The notes beneath the pieces were generated by a model, which saw only the letters and a list, made by a program, of their open reading frames with translations, did not search any database and was not told where the DNA came from. The translations under genes and the position numbers were made by a program. A stretch of 64,000 bases of DNA from assembly GCA_964563755.1 (NCBI GenBank), contig CAZLYC010000006.1:1-64000 (forward strand), in the 5' to 3' direction. This stretch comes from JABMQF01 sp964563755 (lineage in GTDB: Archaea; Nanobdellota; Nanobdellia; Woesearchaeales; UBA11576). Positions 42,871-51,571 of this stretch are shown here, in pieces; the first letter of the stretch is position 1, and every line of letters starts with the position of its first letter.

Positions 42871-45822
42871 TTGGAAGTTACACCGCCACCTTTACCTAAG
42901 AACCGGACTCAATCAGCAGTAGATGATTCTTCATCAGATGATGATGTGACCAAGAAAAGGAAGTTGGATGAGCTTATGCAGCAGATTGAGATAAGCAAGG
43001 CAAAGTCTGCTTATCACGATTCTCCACAGACAAACGAACCTGAGATAGATGCTTCTGCTGTAAGCATGGTTGAGCAGGAAAATCCTGTAGCGTACCCTTC
43101 AGAACAGGGTAACGCTCAATTTGTTCCGCAGGAAGAGCCTGTCGAACAGAAACAAGAAGCGCAAGAAGAAGGCCAGTATATTTCAAAGGATGATATAGAT
43201 TCTATTTTCAGCAATCAGATGCCCAATCCAGGGATTGCCGCGGCGATTCAAGAAGAGGTCGACCCGCAGAAAAGGGACACTGTCAACATGGGACATGTCC
43301 AGCAAGATACTACACCAGTAGTTTATCATCAGCCGCCAGCTCCAAGGGATACTGTCAACATGAATCAGGTTCAACAGAAATTGGATAGGTCTGCTGATTA
43401 TGCAGGGCAGACTCCAAGAGATACAGTGAAGATGGCTTACTCATTTCCGCAGGAAGAATCTTCTGTCAGCGGAGTGTCTCATGCTAACATTCGATTAGCG
43501 GATTCTGACTCTCAGGGTTTTAATGCGAACACGCAAGTGGTAGCGCGCACCAGAACACGCAAAGTCGGAAATCTGACTTTGACTGTCGGCGTTCAGAAAG
43601 ACCAGGGGCAGAGGAAATATGATGAGGACAACCATCTTGTGTCTCTCGAGAATCTCATTTTCGCTGTAGCGGATGGTGTCGGTGGTCATCTGAGGGGAGA
43701 CGAAGCGAGCAAAGCTGCAGTAGATATCATGAAGAATTTCTATCATGAGAAGGTCATAATCAATGAGAAGAAATCCAAGAAGGAACGCAGAGGGACGATC
43801 AGCATACTTGATGATGCTACTGAAACCTGCCACGAAGTAATCCTTGGGAAGAATGGGCTGAAGAAAGGTGAGAAAGTCCAAAGCAGCAGCTATGATATGA
43901 TGGGGACAACACTGACAACTCTTGCAGTTTCTGGCAATAAGGCATACATAGCTCACGTCGGTGATTCGAGAATCTACAGGTTCAGGAGGAATCCGAAGAC
44001 CAAGAAACTCGAGGGCGAGCAGCTTACTGAGGATCATGATGCTCTTACACAGAGCCTGAAACTCGCGAAGGATGAGACCGAGAAGCAGGACTCTTTCGCT
44101 TACTGGAAGAACAAGAACGTGCTCACCCAGGCAGTCGGCATGCCGCATGACGCTGGCAGGCTCGAGGTCTGCAAGAGGACTGAGAAGATAAAGGACAAGG
44201 ACATATACCTGCTTTGCAGCGACGGGCTTACAAAACCATTCACAAATCATGATGATATGAAGACAGACACAAAGAAGATTGGTGAGATAATAGATAAGCA
44301 CATAGATTCTCCACAAAAGTGCTGCGATGCGCTTGTCAGTGCGGCACTTGAAGGCGGAAGCGATGATAACATAACTGCGATGATAGTCTCTTTTGAGAAT
44401 AAAGGTTTTGATTACACAAAGATACTAAAACCTGTGGCTGCTGCAGCGACACTCACAGCATTCGTGGCGACAGTCGCGACAGGCGGATATTTAACATATG
44501 ATTGGCTGTCAAACAGGAAGAGCGCAGAGGTTGCAAAACCAACGACTGCTGCTGTGCAGGTTGTCGAGAAGAAAGAAGATATAGAGCTTGCCAGGCTTCC
44601 CGCTTATGTGCCTGCACCAGTTCCATTGCCGGAGAAACTTACGCCAGAACCTGTTGTTCCTGCTCCTCAACCAGTTGAAGTGAAGCCAGAACCCGTGGTT
44701 CCGACAGCAGTTGCAGAGCAGGTAGTCACTGCTCCAGCACCAGTTCAGCAGCAAGAGAGTTTAGATGCACTTGAGCAGGCATGCAGAGATACTGCTCATG
44801 AAAGATTTGTCAAGATAATCAAGGATAGCAAGCCGAGGTCTAAAGTAAGGAAGTACAATCTGCTGCCTGACAGCTCAGGAACTCCTTCAGACCAGTGGGC
44901 AATAAACGCTGGAACGTACGAAGCCAACAAGAACGCGAAGCATCCTTGGAAAGGCGGCAAGGCTACAAAAGCGCAGCGTGAGCGTGCGAAAAAGTACATA
45001 CTCGATCACACAGGAAATCCTGTTATGTTCTTGACCCTGAACAGGGCAAGTGAGTTCACAATACGGGACATAAACCCAAGACGTGTCGATGCAGGTATAG
45101 TCCCTGAATGCAGGCCTTATCAGGCTAAGATTACTTCTGAGAAAGGAAGTAACGACCACATTGATGATAGAGTATTGCCTGGTGAACTAAGACAAGGCCC
45201 GAACTCTGATGATGACAGAACAAGATATGCTGCTGTAACAGATGATGATTCAATTCTGCCTCAGCAGGAATATTCAGCAGTGCAGCGCACAGTTATAGAG
45301 CATCTCTACAAGGAATTCGCTTTCGGGAAGAAGATTAGCGAATCGCAGATGGCAGAAAAAGCAAGTGAATATGGTATACATAAACTGACTGCCTCTTCTG
45401 CAAAGGAAGTCTATCTTAATTTGGCGCTTGCGCGCGATGATGTTGATTATGAACCAGAGATACTGCTTACAGAAGTTGTAGATGACAATGAGTTTATGCC
45501 TTCTGATGAGTTCGGTCCAGAGCTGCTTTTGGAGGACATCCTCTATGAGCCGGTCAAGGCGATGAGCAGGGATGCAGAAAACTGCTTGAAGAATGGCCAG
45601 TGCGAGCTCGCATTGCCGGAGTACACCGGAGACAGCCAAGAGCAGTGGGCCCTTGCGAAGTCAACCATGGATAAGAGAGTTGCTGATTACAAGTCTCAGC
45701 AGATGAAGCAGCAGTGGGAAGCATCATGCAAAAACCGAAATCTTGCAGATCAGTGGAAAAATGCGTGCAAGGATAGGGAACAGAGATTTTCTCAGCCGAC
45801 TGAATACAGGCTTGCGGCTTAA
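42871..45822 (+). CDS. Transmembrane PP2C-type protein phosphatase with RDTV repeats
   Basis: 983 residues. Residues 1-230 are disordered and contain three copies of RDTV(N/K)M at 135, 159 and 183, exactly 24 residues apart. Residues about 235-510 form a PP2C Ser/Thr phosphatase: DEDNHL, FAVADGVGGHLRGDEAS, MGTTLTTLAV, AHVGDSRIYRF, LLCSDGLTKPF and GGSDDNITAMIVSF carry the metal-binding Asp residues. A membrane helix (about 521-545) and a Pro/Val-rich linker (VVPAPQPVEVKPEP) lead to a 350-residue domain of unknown fold. A TTG start with AAGGGG upstream is used. The partner kinase is not in the window. Its end overlaps the convergent TrmB gene by four bases. Confidence 0.88.
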   Translation: MEVTPPPLPKNRTQSAVDDSSSDDDVTKKRKLDELMQQIEISKAKSAYHDSPQTNEPEIDASAVSMVEQENPVAYPSEQGNAQFVPQEEPVEQKQEAQEEGQYISKDDIDSIFSNQMPNPGIAAAIQEEVDPQKRDTVNMGHVQQDTTPVVYHQPPAPRDTVNMNQVQQKLDRSADYAGQTPRDTVKMAYSFPQEESSVSGVSHANIRLADSDSQGFNANTQVVARTRTRKVGNLTLTVGVQKDQGQRKYDEDNHLVSLENLIFAVADGVGGHLRGDEASKAAVDIMKNFYHEKVIINEKKSKKERRGTISILDDATETCHEVILGKNGLKKGEKVQSSSYDMMGTTLTTLAVSGNKAYIAHVGDSRIYRFRRNPKTKKLEGEQLTEDHDALTQSLKLAKDETEKQDSFAYWKNKNVLTQAVGMPHDAGRLEVCKRTEKIKDKDIYLLCSDGLTKPFTNHDDMKTDTKKIGEIIDKHIDSPQKCCDALVSAALEGGSDDNITAMIVSFENKGFDYTKILKPVAAAATLTAFVATVATGGYLTYDWLSNRKSAEVAKPTTAAVQVVEKKEDIELARLPAYVPAPVPLPEKLTPEPVVPAPQPVEVKPEPVVPTAVAEQVVTAPAPVQQQESLDALEQACRDTAHERFVKIIKDSKPRSKVRKYNLLPDSSGTPSDQWAINAGTYEANKNAKHPWKGGKATKAQRERAKKYILDHTGNPVMFLTLNRASEFTIRDINPRRVDAGIVPECRPYQAKITSEKGSNDHIDDRVLPGELRQGPNSDDDRTRYAAVTDDDSILPQQEYSAVQRTVIEHLYKEFAFGKKISESQMAEKASEYGIHKLTASSAKEVYLNLALARDDVDYEPEILLTEVVDDNEFMPSDEFGPELLLEDILYEPVKAMSRDAENCLKNGQCELALPEYTGDSQEQWALAKSTMDKRVADYKSQQMKQQWEASCKNRNLADQWKNACKDREQRFSQPTEYRLAA

Positions 45823-46520
45823 GATTGTTTGACTTGTTTAGATATATTCCAGAAAAACTGGAAATATTTCCTGAATGTTTCTGCGAAAGAAGGGTCAACG
45901 ATTTCTATCAGCACAATCTCTTTCTGTTTTGAGAAAAGGTAGACTTTATTGGAGAACGTCAGGAAAGCTGTTTCGAAAACAGTGCCTTTGGGCAGGTATC
46001 TGATCTCTTTAGGCCTGAATTCTTCGTTTTTGTATTCTTCTGTCTGTATCATCTTCCAGTTTAGCTGGTTGAGTTTTGGTATGTATTGATACTTCGATTC
46101 TCCCATCTGGTCTATTAGATATCCTCCTCTGCCCATGAGGAAAAGTTCGCTTTTCTCTCTCAATGCAGAGGTGACTAGATGCTGTATTGCTTTAATGCCG
46201 AACAGTATGTTGACTTCGAGCTTGTCTGACTCTTTTCTTTTGAGGTCTGGAACTATCTTCTTGAAATTAAGATACTTATCATAAGCCTCTTTAGCTATCA
46301 ATGATGCGTCGATTATAGAGTATATCTCGGTGTTCTGAACATGTTTCTTGGATACCCACCCTTTCTTAAAAAGGCTGTTAAGGACGTCATAAACTGTCCT
46401 TCTCTCAATGTTAAGCTCGGATGCTATACTTGGAGCTGACAGTTCGCCCCTTTCTGCAAGAAGGGAGTATATTCTGGCTTCTTTATCGGTAAAGCCTATA
46501 TCCATCATTTCTTTAATCAT
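45819..46520 (-). CDS. TrmB-family transcriptional regulator
   Basis: 233 residues. The N-terminal winged helix (IGFTDKEARIYSLLAERGEL, then SIASELNIERRTVYDVLNSL) is typical of TrmB. The C-terminal half (EVNILFGIKAIQHLVTSAL, then LFLMGRGGYLID) is the ligand domain region, shorter than sugar-binding TrmB. A palindrome GTGGTGA/TCACCAC begins on the base before its ATG, so autoregulation is likely; the divergent methyltransferase gene may share control. Confidence 0.88.
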   Translation of the reverse strand: MIKEMMDIGFTDKEARIYSLLAERGELSAPSIASELNIERRTVYDVLNSLFKKGWVSKKHVQNTEIYSIIDASLIAKEAYDKYLNFKKIVPDLKRKESDKLEVNILFGIKAIQHLVTSALREKSELFLMGRGGYLIDQMGESKYQYIPKLNQLNWKMIQTEEYKNEEFRPKEIRYLPKGTVFETAFLTFSNKVYLFSKQKEIVLIEIVDPSFAETFRKYFQFFWNISKQVKQS

Positions 46521-46539
46521 GTGGTGAATAAATCACCAC
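46521..46539. promoter_or_regulatory. Operator-like palindrome between trmB-type and methyltransferase genes
   Basis: GTGGTGA-ATAAA-TCACCAC, perfect 7-bp arms, directly before the regulator's ATG and next to an AT-rich TATA stretch (46539-46551) that is placed to serve both divergent genes. Confidence 0.7.
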
Positions 46540-46574
46540 TTAAATATAAATTTTTCGTTTGCTGAATTTTTGCA

Positions 46575-47279
46575 ATGCGCTTCGAAAGAAGGATAGCGGA
46601 ACTGTACGATGAAGTTGTGAGGGCAGGATATCATAACAATGCTAAGTACGTCTCTGCACTGCTAAAGATCATTCAACCAGGTTCTTCAGTACTTGAACTT
46701 GGATGCGGTACTGGTGAAATACTAATACCTCTTGCTGAAAATGGGATTGCATGCGAAGGAGTGGATAGTTCAAAGGAAATGATTGAGAAACTAAGAAAAA
46801 AGAACAAAAAAATACCTGTTTACTTAGAGGATATCAGAACGCACGTCCCGAATAAAGAATATGATTATGTGATTTCCTGTTCTGGACCGTTCTCAATAAA
46901 AGAAGAGTATAATGGTAAACTGGAGCTCGAATCATATTTACTAAAGACAGATGAAGTATTAGAATGTCTGAAGAAGTACTCTGACTCGAGTAAAGAAGGC
47001 ATTCTCGTTAACAAGGGAAACAGTAAAGATGGCACAAAAATCATCCTTCCGGGAGGAAACAGATATGTGCATAGAGAGATAAGGGAAAGAGACCTGATGA
47101 TAATGGTGCATATTTTATTTGAGAAGAATAACAAAATTTCTGAGATTACACACCTAAAAAGAAGATACGACCTTGATTTAGTAACAGCACATCATCGTTC
47201 AGCACATTATCGTTTAGTACATCATCGTTCAGCACATTATCATTCAAAAGAAAACCCATTTTATCTTATGTATAGTTAA
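46575..47279 (+). CDS. SAM-dependent methyltransferase with C-terminal His-rich repeats
   Basis: 234 residues. Class I methyltransferase fold: motif I VLELGCGTGEILIPL, then GVDSSKEMIEKL and DYVISCSGPFS. Substrate unknown. The C-terminus has four five-residue repeats (HHRSAHYRLVHHRSAHYH) encoded by four 15-bp tandem DNA repeats (47190-47249). The ATG lies about 25-30 bases after a TATA element shared with the divergent TrmB gene, so the mRNA is probably leaderless. Confidence 0.85.
   Translation: MRFERRIAELYDEVVRAGYHNNAKYVSALLKIIQPGSSVLELGCGTGEILIPLAENGIACEGVDSSKEMIEKLRKKNKKIPVYLEDIRTHVPNKEYDYVISCSGPFSIKEEYNGKLELESYLLKTDEVLECLKKYSDSSKEGILVNKGNSKDGTKIILPGGNRYVHREIRERDLMIMVHILFEKNNKISEITHLKRRYDLDLVTAHHRSAHYRLVHHRSAHYHSKENPFYLMYS
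47190..47249 (+). repeat. Four 15-bp tandem repeats inside the methyltransferase gene
   Basis: Units alternate CATCATCGTTCAGCA and CATTATCGTTTAGTA; units 1 and 3 are identical. They encode HHRSA and HYRLV pentapeptides. Length is a multiple of three, so changes in copy number keep the frame. Confidence 0.85.
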
Positions 47280-47310
47280 AATAATAAATAAAAAAAATTA
47301 AGATTTATTT

Positions 47311-47883
47311 TTAATGCGCGAGCCTTAGGTTAGCACGCTGGCTTGGCCTTATCTTCTCTGCGCCTTTTCCTTTGCGGTAGAGTCCTCTTGATCTCTTTCC
47401 AGACGATGTCAGTCCTCTGTTCACTCTGCCTTTCTGGTCTACCATGAAGCTGAGCTGCTTGTCTGCGATTATCTGAGGATGGTCTCTGTCTACCAGTATG
47501 ACCTCGAACCAGTAATAGATACCGTCTCGTGCCAGCCAGTATGAATTGAGAACTTCGCAATTAGGGTATCCGCTGTTCGCCCTCTGCTCTGCAACTGTCT
47601 GGTATGCAAGGTTAAGAATCTTGAGTCGTCTCATGGCCTTGCTTCGTCTTCCGCCTTTGAATTTCTGTCTCAGGCGTCCTCCTCTTTCGACTCTCTGCCT
47701 TACGACGAATATGCCGGGCTTCGCCCTGTATCCTAGCGACCTTGCCCTGTCCATTCTTGTAGGTCTTTCAATCTTTACAGTGGCTGGTCCTTGTCTCCAT
47801 TCGATGAGTCTTGCTCGCCAAATCTCTGGCATCTTATTTGAGGGCTTGTTCCATGCCTCTCTTACGTATTTTAGGTATCCCAT
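47311..47883 (-). CDS. rpl15e: Ribosomal protein L15e (eL15)
   Basis: 190 residues, an archaeal and eukaryotic 50S/60S protein with no bacterial counterpart. Recognisable stretches: MGYLKYVREAWNKP, RARSLGYRAKPGIFVVRQRV and NCEVLNSYWLARDGIYYWFE. ATG 47883 has GGAGG upstream. It stands alone on the minus strand, transcribed away from the glycosyltransferase gene. Confidence 0.97.
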   Translation of the reverse strand: MGYLKYVREAWNKPSNKMPEIWRARLIEWRQGPATVKIERPTRMDRARSLGYRAKPGIFVVRQRVERGGRLRQKFKGGRRSKAMRRLKILNLAYQTVAEQRANSGYPNCEVLNSYWLARDGIYYWFEVILVDRDHPQIIADKQLSFMVDQKGRVNRGLTSSGKRSRGLYRKGKGAEKIRPSQRANLRLAH

Positions 47884-48046
47884 CTTAGGCCTCCGTTATT
47901 GTTCTCTTGGCCAAATTCAGGCAAGCCATCGCCCACATCTTTGGCACATTGGTGAAAAAAGAGGTTATTTATAAAGGTGTTGGAACAAAGTTTTTAAATC
48001 AAAACCATCTCAAACCAGTCATTATGACTTTTAACGAGGGTTTTCT

Positions 48047-49522
48047 TTGACAGAGAAAAAGAATCTTGCGGTGATAGCCTCTAGGCTGAAATGTGTTGAT
48101 GCTGTCAGTGTTGAGGCTGAACGCTGGATTGACAAGTATGCGAAGCTGAATTACAATGTACACTTGCTGGCAGGTAAATTTGGTGAACCTGTGTCCATGC
48201 CTCACTTCGAGCTGCCTGAGATGAATTATGAGAATCCTGAAGTGAGAGGAATCAAGCGCATAATATTCGGGGCAAAGCTTGATAAGGAAGGCAGGAAAGC
48301 AGCAATCATACTTCTTAACAATCTTATTAACAGGATAAAGGGTCCTCTCAAGAATTATCTGGTAAAGAACCACATAAGTGTCCTTAGCATAGAGGATGCC
48401 CTTCTATCACAGAAGAATCTTCCTCTTGCGCTCGCAGTTTCGCAGATAGTCAATGAGTTGAGGCTGCCAACGATAAGCAGGTATCATTATCTTCCGTGGG
48501 ACACGACATATTTCACCAAGTTCGATAACCTGCCAAAAGTACTTTCAGTCATCCCTCCTGTAGGTAAGAATATTGTGCATGTGACGAACAACAGCGCTTC
48601 TAAGGCTATGCTTTCTGAGAAGAAGAACATCATATCAAGAGTCATACCTAACACAGTGGACCTTGACAAGGTAAGGAAGTTCGATGATTACAACAGCGAT
48701 TTCAGGAAGGAGCTTGGCATAAAGGATGACCAGCTGATATTCCTTCAGCCTACAAGGGTCAAGAGGAACAAGTCAGTCGAGCGCTCAATAAAGCTTGTCG
48801 CTGAGATAAACGACATAATGAAAAAAGACAATGTCCTGATACTCACCGGCTCTCCTGTGTACTCAAGGGGGAACTATTTTGAGGAGATAGTGAGAAGGAT
48901 AAACAAGCAGAACGTGAAGGTCATATTCGCGAATGACCGCATATTCCTTGACAGGCACCAGAATCCAAACAAGAAGTTCTATTCCATACATGATGCATAT
49001 GTCCATGCGGACATCGTTCTCTATCCGAACACAAGCAACGCGTTCGGGAATCCTATAATCGAGGCTGCAGCCTACAAGAAGCCGGTGATAGTCAATAATT
49101 TCCCTAACCTCAAGGATTTCATGGACAAGGGGTTCAAGTTCGTCGTAATGGACCAGAAAGTCGATGCCGGGCTTGTCTCTGATACTTACGAGCTTCTTGT
49201 GAATAAACAGAAGATGGATGATATGGTAAACAATAATTTTGAGCTTGTCAAGAAGCATTACTCATCAGAGGTGCTTGATGACGCATTGATGCCGATACTG
49301 AACGAGATTGATGTCGAAGAGCAGCCAAGACAGAACATATTCACTAAAGTCACCGGGCTTATCTGGCATAAGAGCAGCCATCCCGTGCCTCAGAAGGAAG
49401 TGCGTAAGACTGTTCAGGTGAATATCCAGATCAAGCACGTGAAAAAAAGCAGCAAAGGTAACGGCTTGATGAACAAGAAAGGCGGCTACAAGGAGCCTAT
49501 GAAAGATGAGCAGAAGAAATGA
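48047..49522 (+). CDS. Glycosyltransferase, GT4 (GT-B) type
   Basis: 491 residues. The C-terminal domain shows ILTGSPVYSRGNY, HADIVLYPNTSNAFGNPIIE (the E..G nucleotide-sugar motif region) and AAAYKKPVIVNNFPNLKDF, a GT4 pattern. The start is TTG 48047 with GAGGG six bases upstream. A TATA element (TTTTTAAATC) is near 47990. It overlaps the next gene by 17 bases. The acceptor is unknown; envelope glycan or glycolipid synthesis is likely. Confidence 0.88.
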   Translation: MTEKKNLAVIASRLKCVDAVSVEAERWIDKYAKLNYNVHLLAGKFGEPVSMPHFELPEMNYENPEVRGIKRIIFGAKLDKEGRKAAIILLNNLINRIKGPLKNYLVKNHISVLSIEDALLSQKNLPLALAVSQIVNELRLPTISRYHYLPWDTTYFTKFDNLPKVLSVIPPVGKNIVHVTNNSASKAMLSEKKNIISRVIPNTVDLDKVRKFDDYNSDFRKELGIKDDQLIFLQPTRVKRNKSVERSIKLVAEINDIMKKDNVLILTGSPVYSRGNYFEEIVRRINKQNVKVIFANDRIFLDRHQNPNKKFYSIHDAYVHADIVLYPNTSNAFGNPIIEAAAYKKPVIVNNFPNLKDFMDKGFKFVVMDQKVDAGLVSDTYELLVNKQKMDDMVNNNFELVKKHYSSEVLDDALMPILNEIDVEEQPRQNIFTKVTGLIWHKSSHPVPQKEVRKTVQVNIQIKHVKKSSKGNGLMNKKGGYKEPMKDEQKK

Positions 49523-50168
49523 TTCGACAGATGAAGAGGATATCGACAGTTCAATCCCTCAGCTGGCTGTCGAGAAGGATGTAATATACGAAGTGCCAAA
49601 AGGCTGTCCTATTTGCGCCTCTGATGTGAAAGGCAATGATTTCTACAAGTATTTCTGTGCTCATTGCAATGTATTGTTTGACAGGAAAGACCTGGTGGGG
49701 AAGGGAAAGCGCGGAGTCAGGAGGACAAAGCTGTCCCAAGCAGAAAGGGAACTTCTGGCGAGAAAAAGGAAAGAGCTCAGTGAGAAGATAGATGATAAGT
49801 TCAGGCAGAAGACAGAAGAGGTCATAGAGAGGATTGAAGAGCCTCCGATAGAAGAGCCTGCTGTTGAACCTGAAGAGGAAGAGATTCCTGAAGGCACAGA
49901 AGAACCAGCTGAAGAGACTGAAGCAGAACAGGAAGTTGAAGAGCCTGCCGAGGAAGTGCATGAAGAGAAAAAAGAAGAATATGAACTTGAGTCAGAGGAC
50001 AGGATAATAGCTTCATCACAATCTACAAAGATGCATGCAGGGAACTGTCATTTTATCAGGAAGATACACCCCAATAACAGGCTCTATCTTAAGTCTATGG
50101 AAGACGGTGAAGAGCAGGGCTATGCTGCCTGCGTATGCTTGAGACGTTTAAAGGCTCTTAAAAGGTAA
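49506..50168 (+). CDS. Zinc-ribbon protein with Ada-like C-terminal domain
   Basis: 220 residues. CPICASDVKGNDFYKYFCAH then CNVLF is a zinc ribbon near residues 34-55. A long Glu/Pro-rich linker (residues 105-160, repeated EEPAEE) follows. The C-terminal 50 residues (SSQSTKMHAGNCHFIRKIHP, then NNRLYLKSMEDGEEQGYAAC with VCL) resemble the Ada metal-binding fold with Cys and His ligands. Domain order zinc ribbon, linker, Ada-like. The role is unknown; overlap with the glycosyltransferase gene implies co-translation. Confidence 0.78.
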   Translation: MSRRNDSTDEEDIDSSIPQLAVEKDVIYEVPKGCPICASDVKGNDFYKYFCAHCNVLFDRKDLVGKGKRGVRRTKLSQAERELLARKRKELSEKIDDKFRQKTEEVIERIEEPPIEEPAVEPEEEEIPEGTEEPAEETEAEQEVEEPAEEVHEEKKEEYELESEDRIIASSQSTKMHAGNCHFIRKIHPNNRLYLKSMEDGEEQGYAACVCLRRLKALKR

Positions 50169-50271
50169 AATACGTATAAACGACCAAAAAGTCAATTTTC
50201 TTACGTTTTCTTGAGTAAAATGAAAAAATTACGTGAAATAGTTTATTTATTTGAAAAACAGCATATCCTGT

Positions 50272-51300
50272 ATGCAAAACAATAAGCTAGTCTTGACTCT
50301 AGAAGAGCTAAAAAAGGAAGGCAGGCCGCTCTACATATTAGGCCATAAGGGCGTCTGTTATGATTCACTAGGCAGCGCTTTCGGCCTGGCGCATATAGCG
50401 AAGCATGTCGGCCTTGAGGCAAAGGTCTGCGGTGAGCATACGCAGGACTGGGGCTATCCGCAGAACAATATACTGTATAACCAGCTTGAGCTGGAGAGCA
50501 AGATACATTCTCCGTCAATCATCACTGAAGAAGATTCTGTCGCTTTCGTGGATGTATATCCAAAAGGTACTAACGGTTATGAGACGAATGGGAAGCCAGT
50601 CATAGTCATCAATCATCACCCGATAGATGACTGTCCAGTATCCCTGGGTGAAACAAAGACGGTTGACATAAGGGAGACAGGCTCTACAGTTGGCATGATA
50701 ACTGATTACATGATGGATCCGGAACTGAACATAGTCGAGCCAGACTCCGCTCTTGCGACATTGATGCTTTACGGCATGCGCGTGGACACAAAACGCGGAT
50801 TGAGGATGACTGAGCTGGACTACAGAGCAGCAGCATACCTTTCTAAGCATGCTGATCTTGATACTGTGCAGAAGATAGAATCCAAGAGTTATCCTCAGGA
50901 GATGCTAAACATCATGAAAGGCATGAACGAGAAAGAAGTCGGTAAGTATCGTATCGCTGTCGTTAAAGTTCCTAAGCCAGGTATGGTCCCGCAGCTTGCG
51001 GACGTGCTCAATAGCTTTGAAGGATGCGTTGTGAGCATGATTGTAGCAAAGGTGGAAGAGGCAGGTGAGAGGGATTGGTATGTTTCAGGCAGGAGCAAGA
51101 AGCCTGCATGCAATGTTGGGGATCTCGTCAAGGAACTATTTGGCTCCGGCGGCGGTCATTGGTACTCCGGCGGGGCTTCATTGACGAGCCGTGATGTGTA
51201 TTCCCGGTTCAAGGTTGATGAGAACAAGAACTCGTCAGTCCTAAGGCAGGTCATGAACGCGCTTGTCAAGAGACTGAAAGTGCTGTCGAACGAGAAATAA
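50272..51300 (+). CDS. DHH-family phosphoesterase, variant motifs
   Basis: 342 residues. The fold is DHH plus DHHA1: motif III is INHHPIDD (NHH instead of DHH), motif II VDVYPKGT, motif I HKGVCYDSLGSAFGL with only one Asp, and the C-terminal GSGGGHWYSGGAS. Relatives are RecJ, NrnA and cyclic-dinucleotide phosphodiesterases. The loss of some Asp residues means altered metal binding or activity. I use ATG 50272 because a TATA stretch (TTTATTTATT) lies about 25-30 bases upstream, indicating a leaderless mRNA; an in-frame TTG is seven codons earlier. Confidence 0.85.
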   Translation: MQNNKLVLTLEELKKEGRPLYILGHKGVCYDSLGSAFGLAHIAKHVGLEAKVCGEHTQDWGYPQNNILYNQLELESKIHSPSIITEEDSVAFVDVYPKGTNGYETNGKPVIVINHHPIDDCPVSLGETKTVDIRETGSTVGMITDYMMDPELNIVEPDSALATLMLYGMRVDTKRGLRMTELDYRAAAYLSKHADLDTVQKIESKSYPQEMLNIMKGMNEKEVGKYRIAVVKVPKPGMVPQLADVLNSFEGCVVSMIVAKVEEAGERDWYVSGRSKKPACNVGDLVKELFGSGGGHWYSGGASLTSRDVYSRFKVDENKNSSVLRQVMNALVKRLKVLSNEK

Positions 51301-51304
51301 AAAA

Positions 51305-51402
51305 AGAAAAGCCGCCAAGCGAGCGTCAGATAACCTCTCTGTTTGTATTGCAGTTCAGCAACCGAATACAAGAACATAATCAGCAGCGAGCGCGGCTTTT
51401 CT
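51305..51402 (-). repeat. Palindromic element, core family 1 (copy 3)
   Basis: 98 bp. Terminal inverted repeats AGAAAAGCCGC/GCGGCTTTTCT (11 bp, perfect). On the minus strand: GCTCGCT box, core TTCGGTTGCTGAACTGC then AATACAAACA, right box CGCTCGCTTG. Starts five bases after the DHH gene stop. Four bases separate it from family 2 copy 3. Confidence 0.87.
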
Positions 51403-51406
51403 CAAT

Positions 51407-51515
51407 GCAGCGCTGCCACTACAGCTCGCTTCTACAGGGATATAGATTCTTTGTCTAAGTACACAGTTCATTAGAACTGTGTTTCTACAGCTCGCAGTGG
51501 TATTGGCAGCGCTGC
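51407..51515 (+). repeat. Palindromic element, core family 2 (copy 3)
   Basis: 109 bp. Terminal inverted repeats GCAGCGCTGCCA/TGGCAGCGCTGC (12 bp, perfect). Box GCTCGCT, core TCTAAGTACACAGTTCATT, right box ACAGCTCGC. It lies in the gap between the convergent DHH and helical-repeat genes. Confidence 0.87.
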
Positions 51516-51571
51516 TATTAGGTGAATTGCCAAAAGAAATAATGATATAAAAAAATATTTTAATAAAAAAA

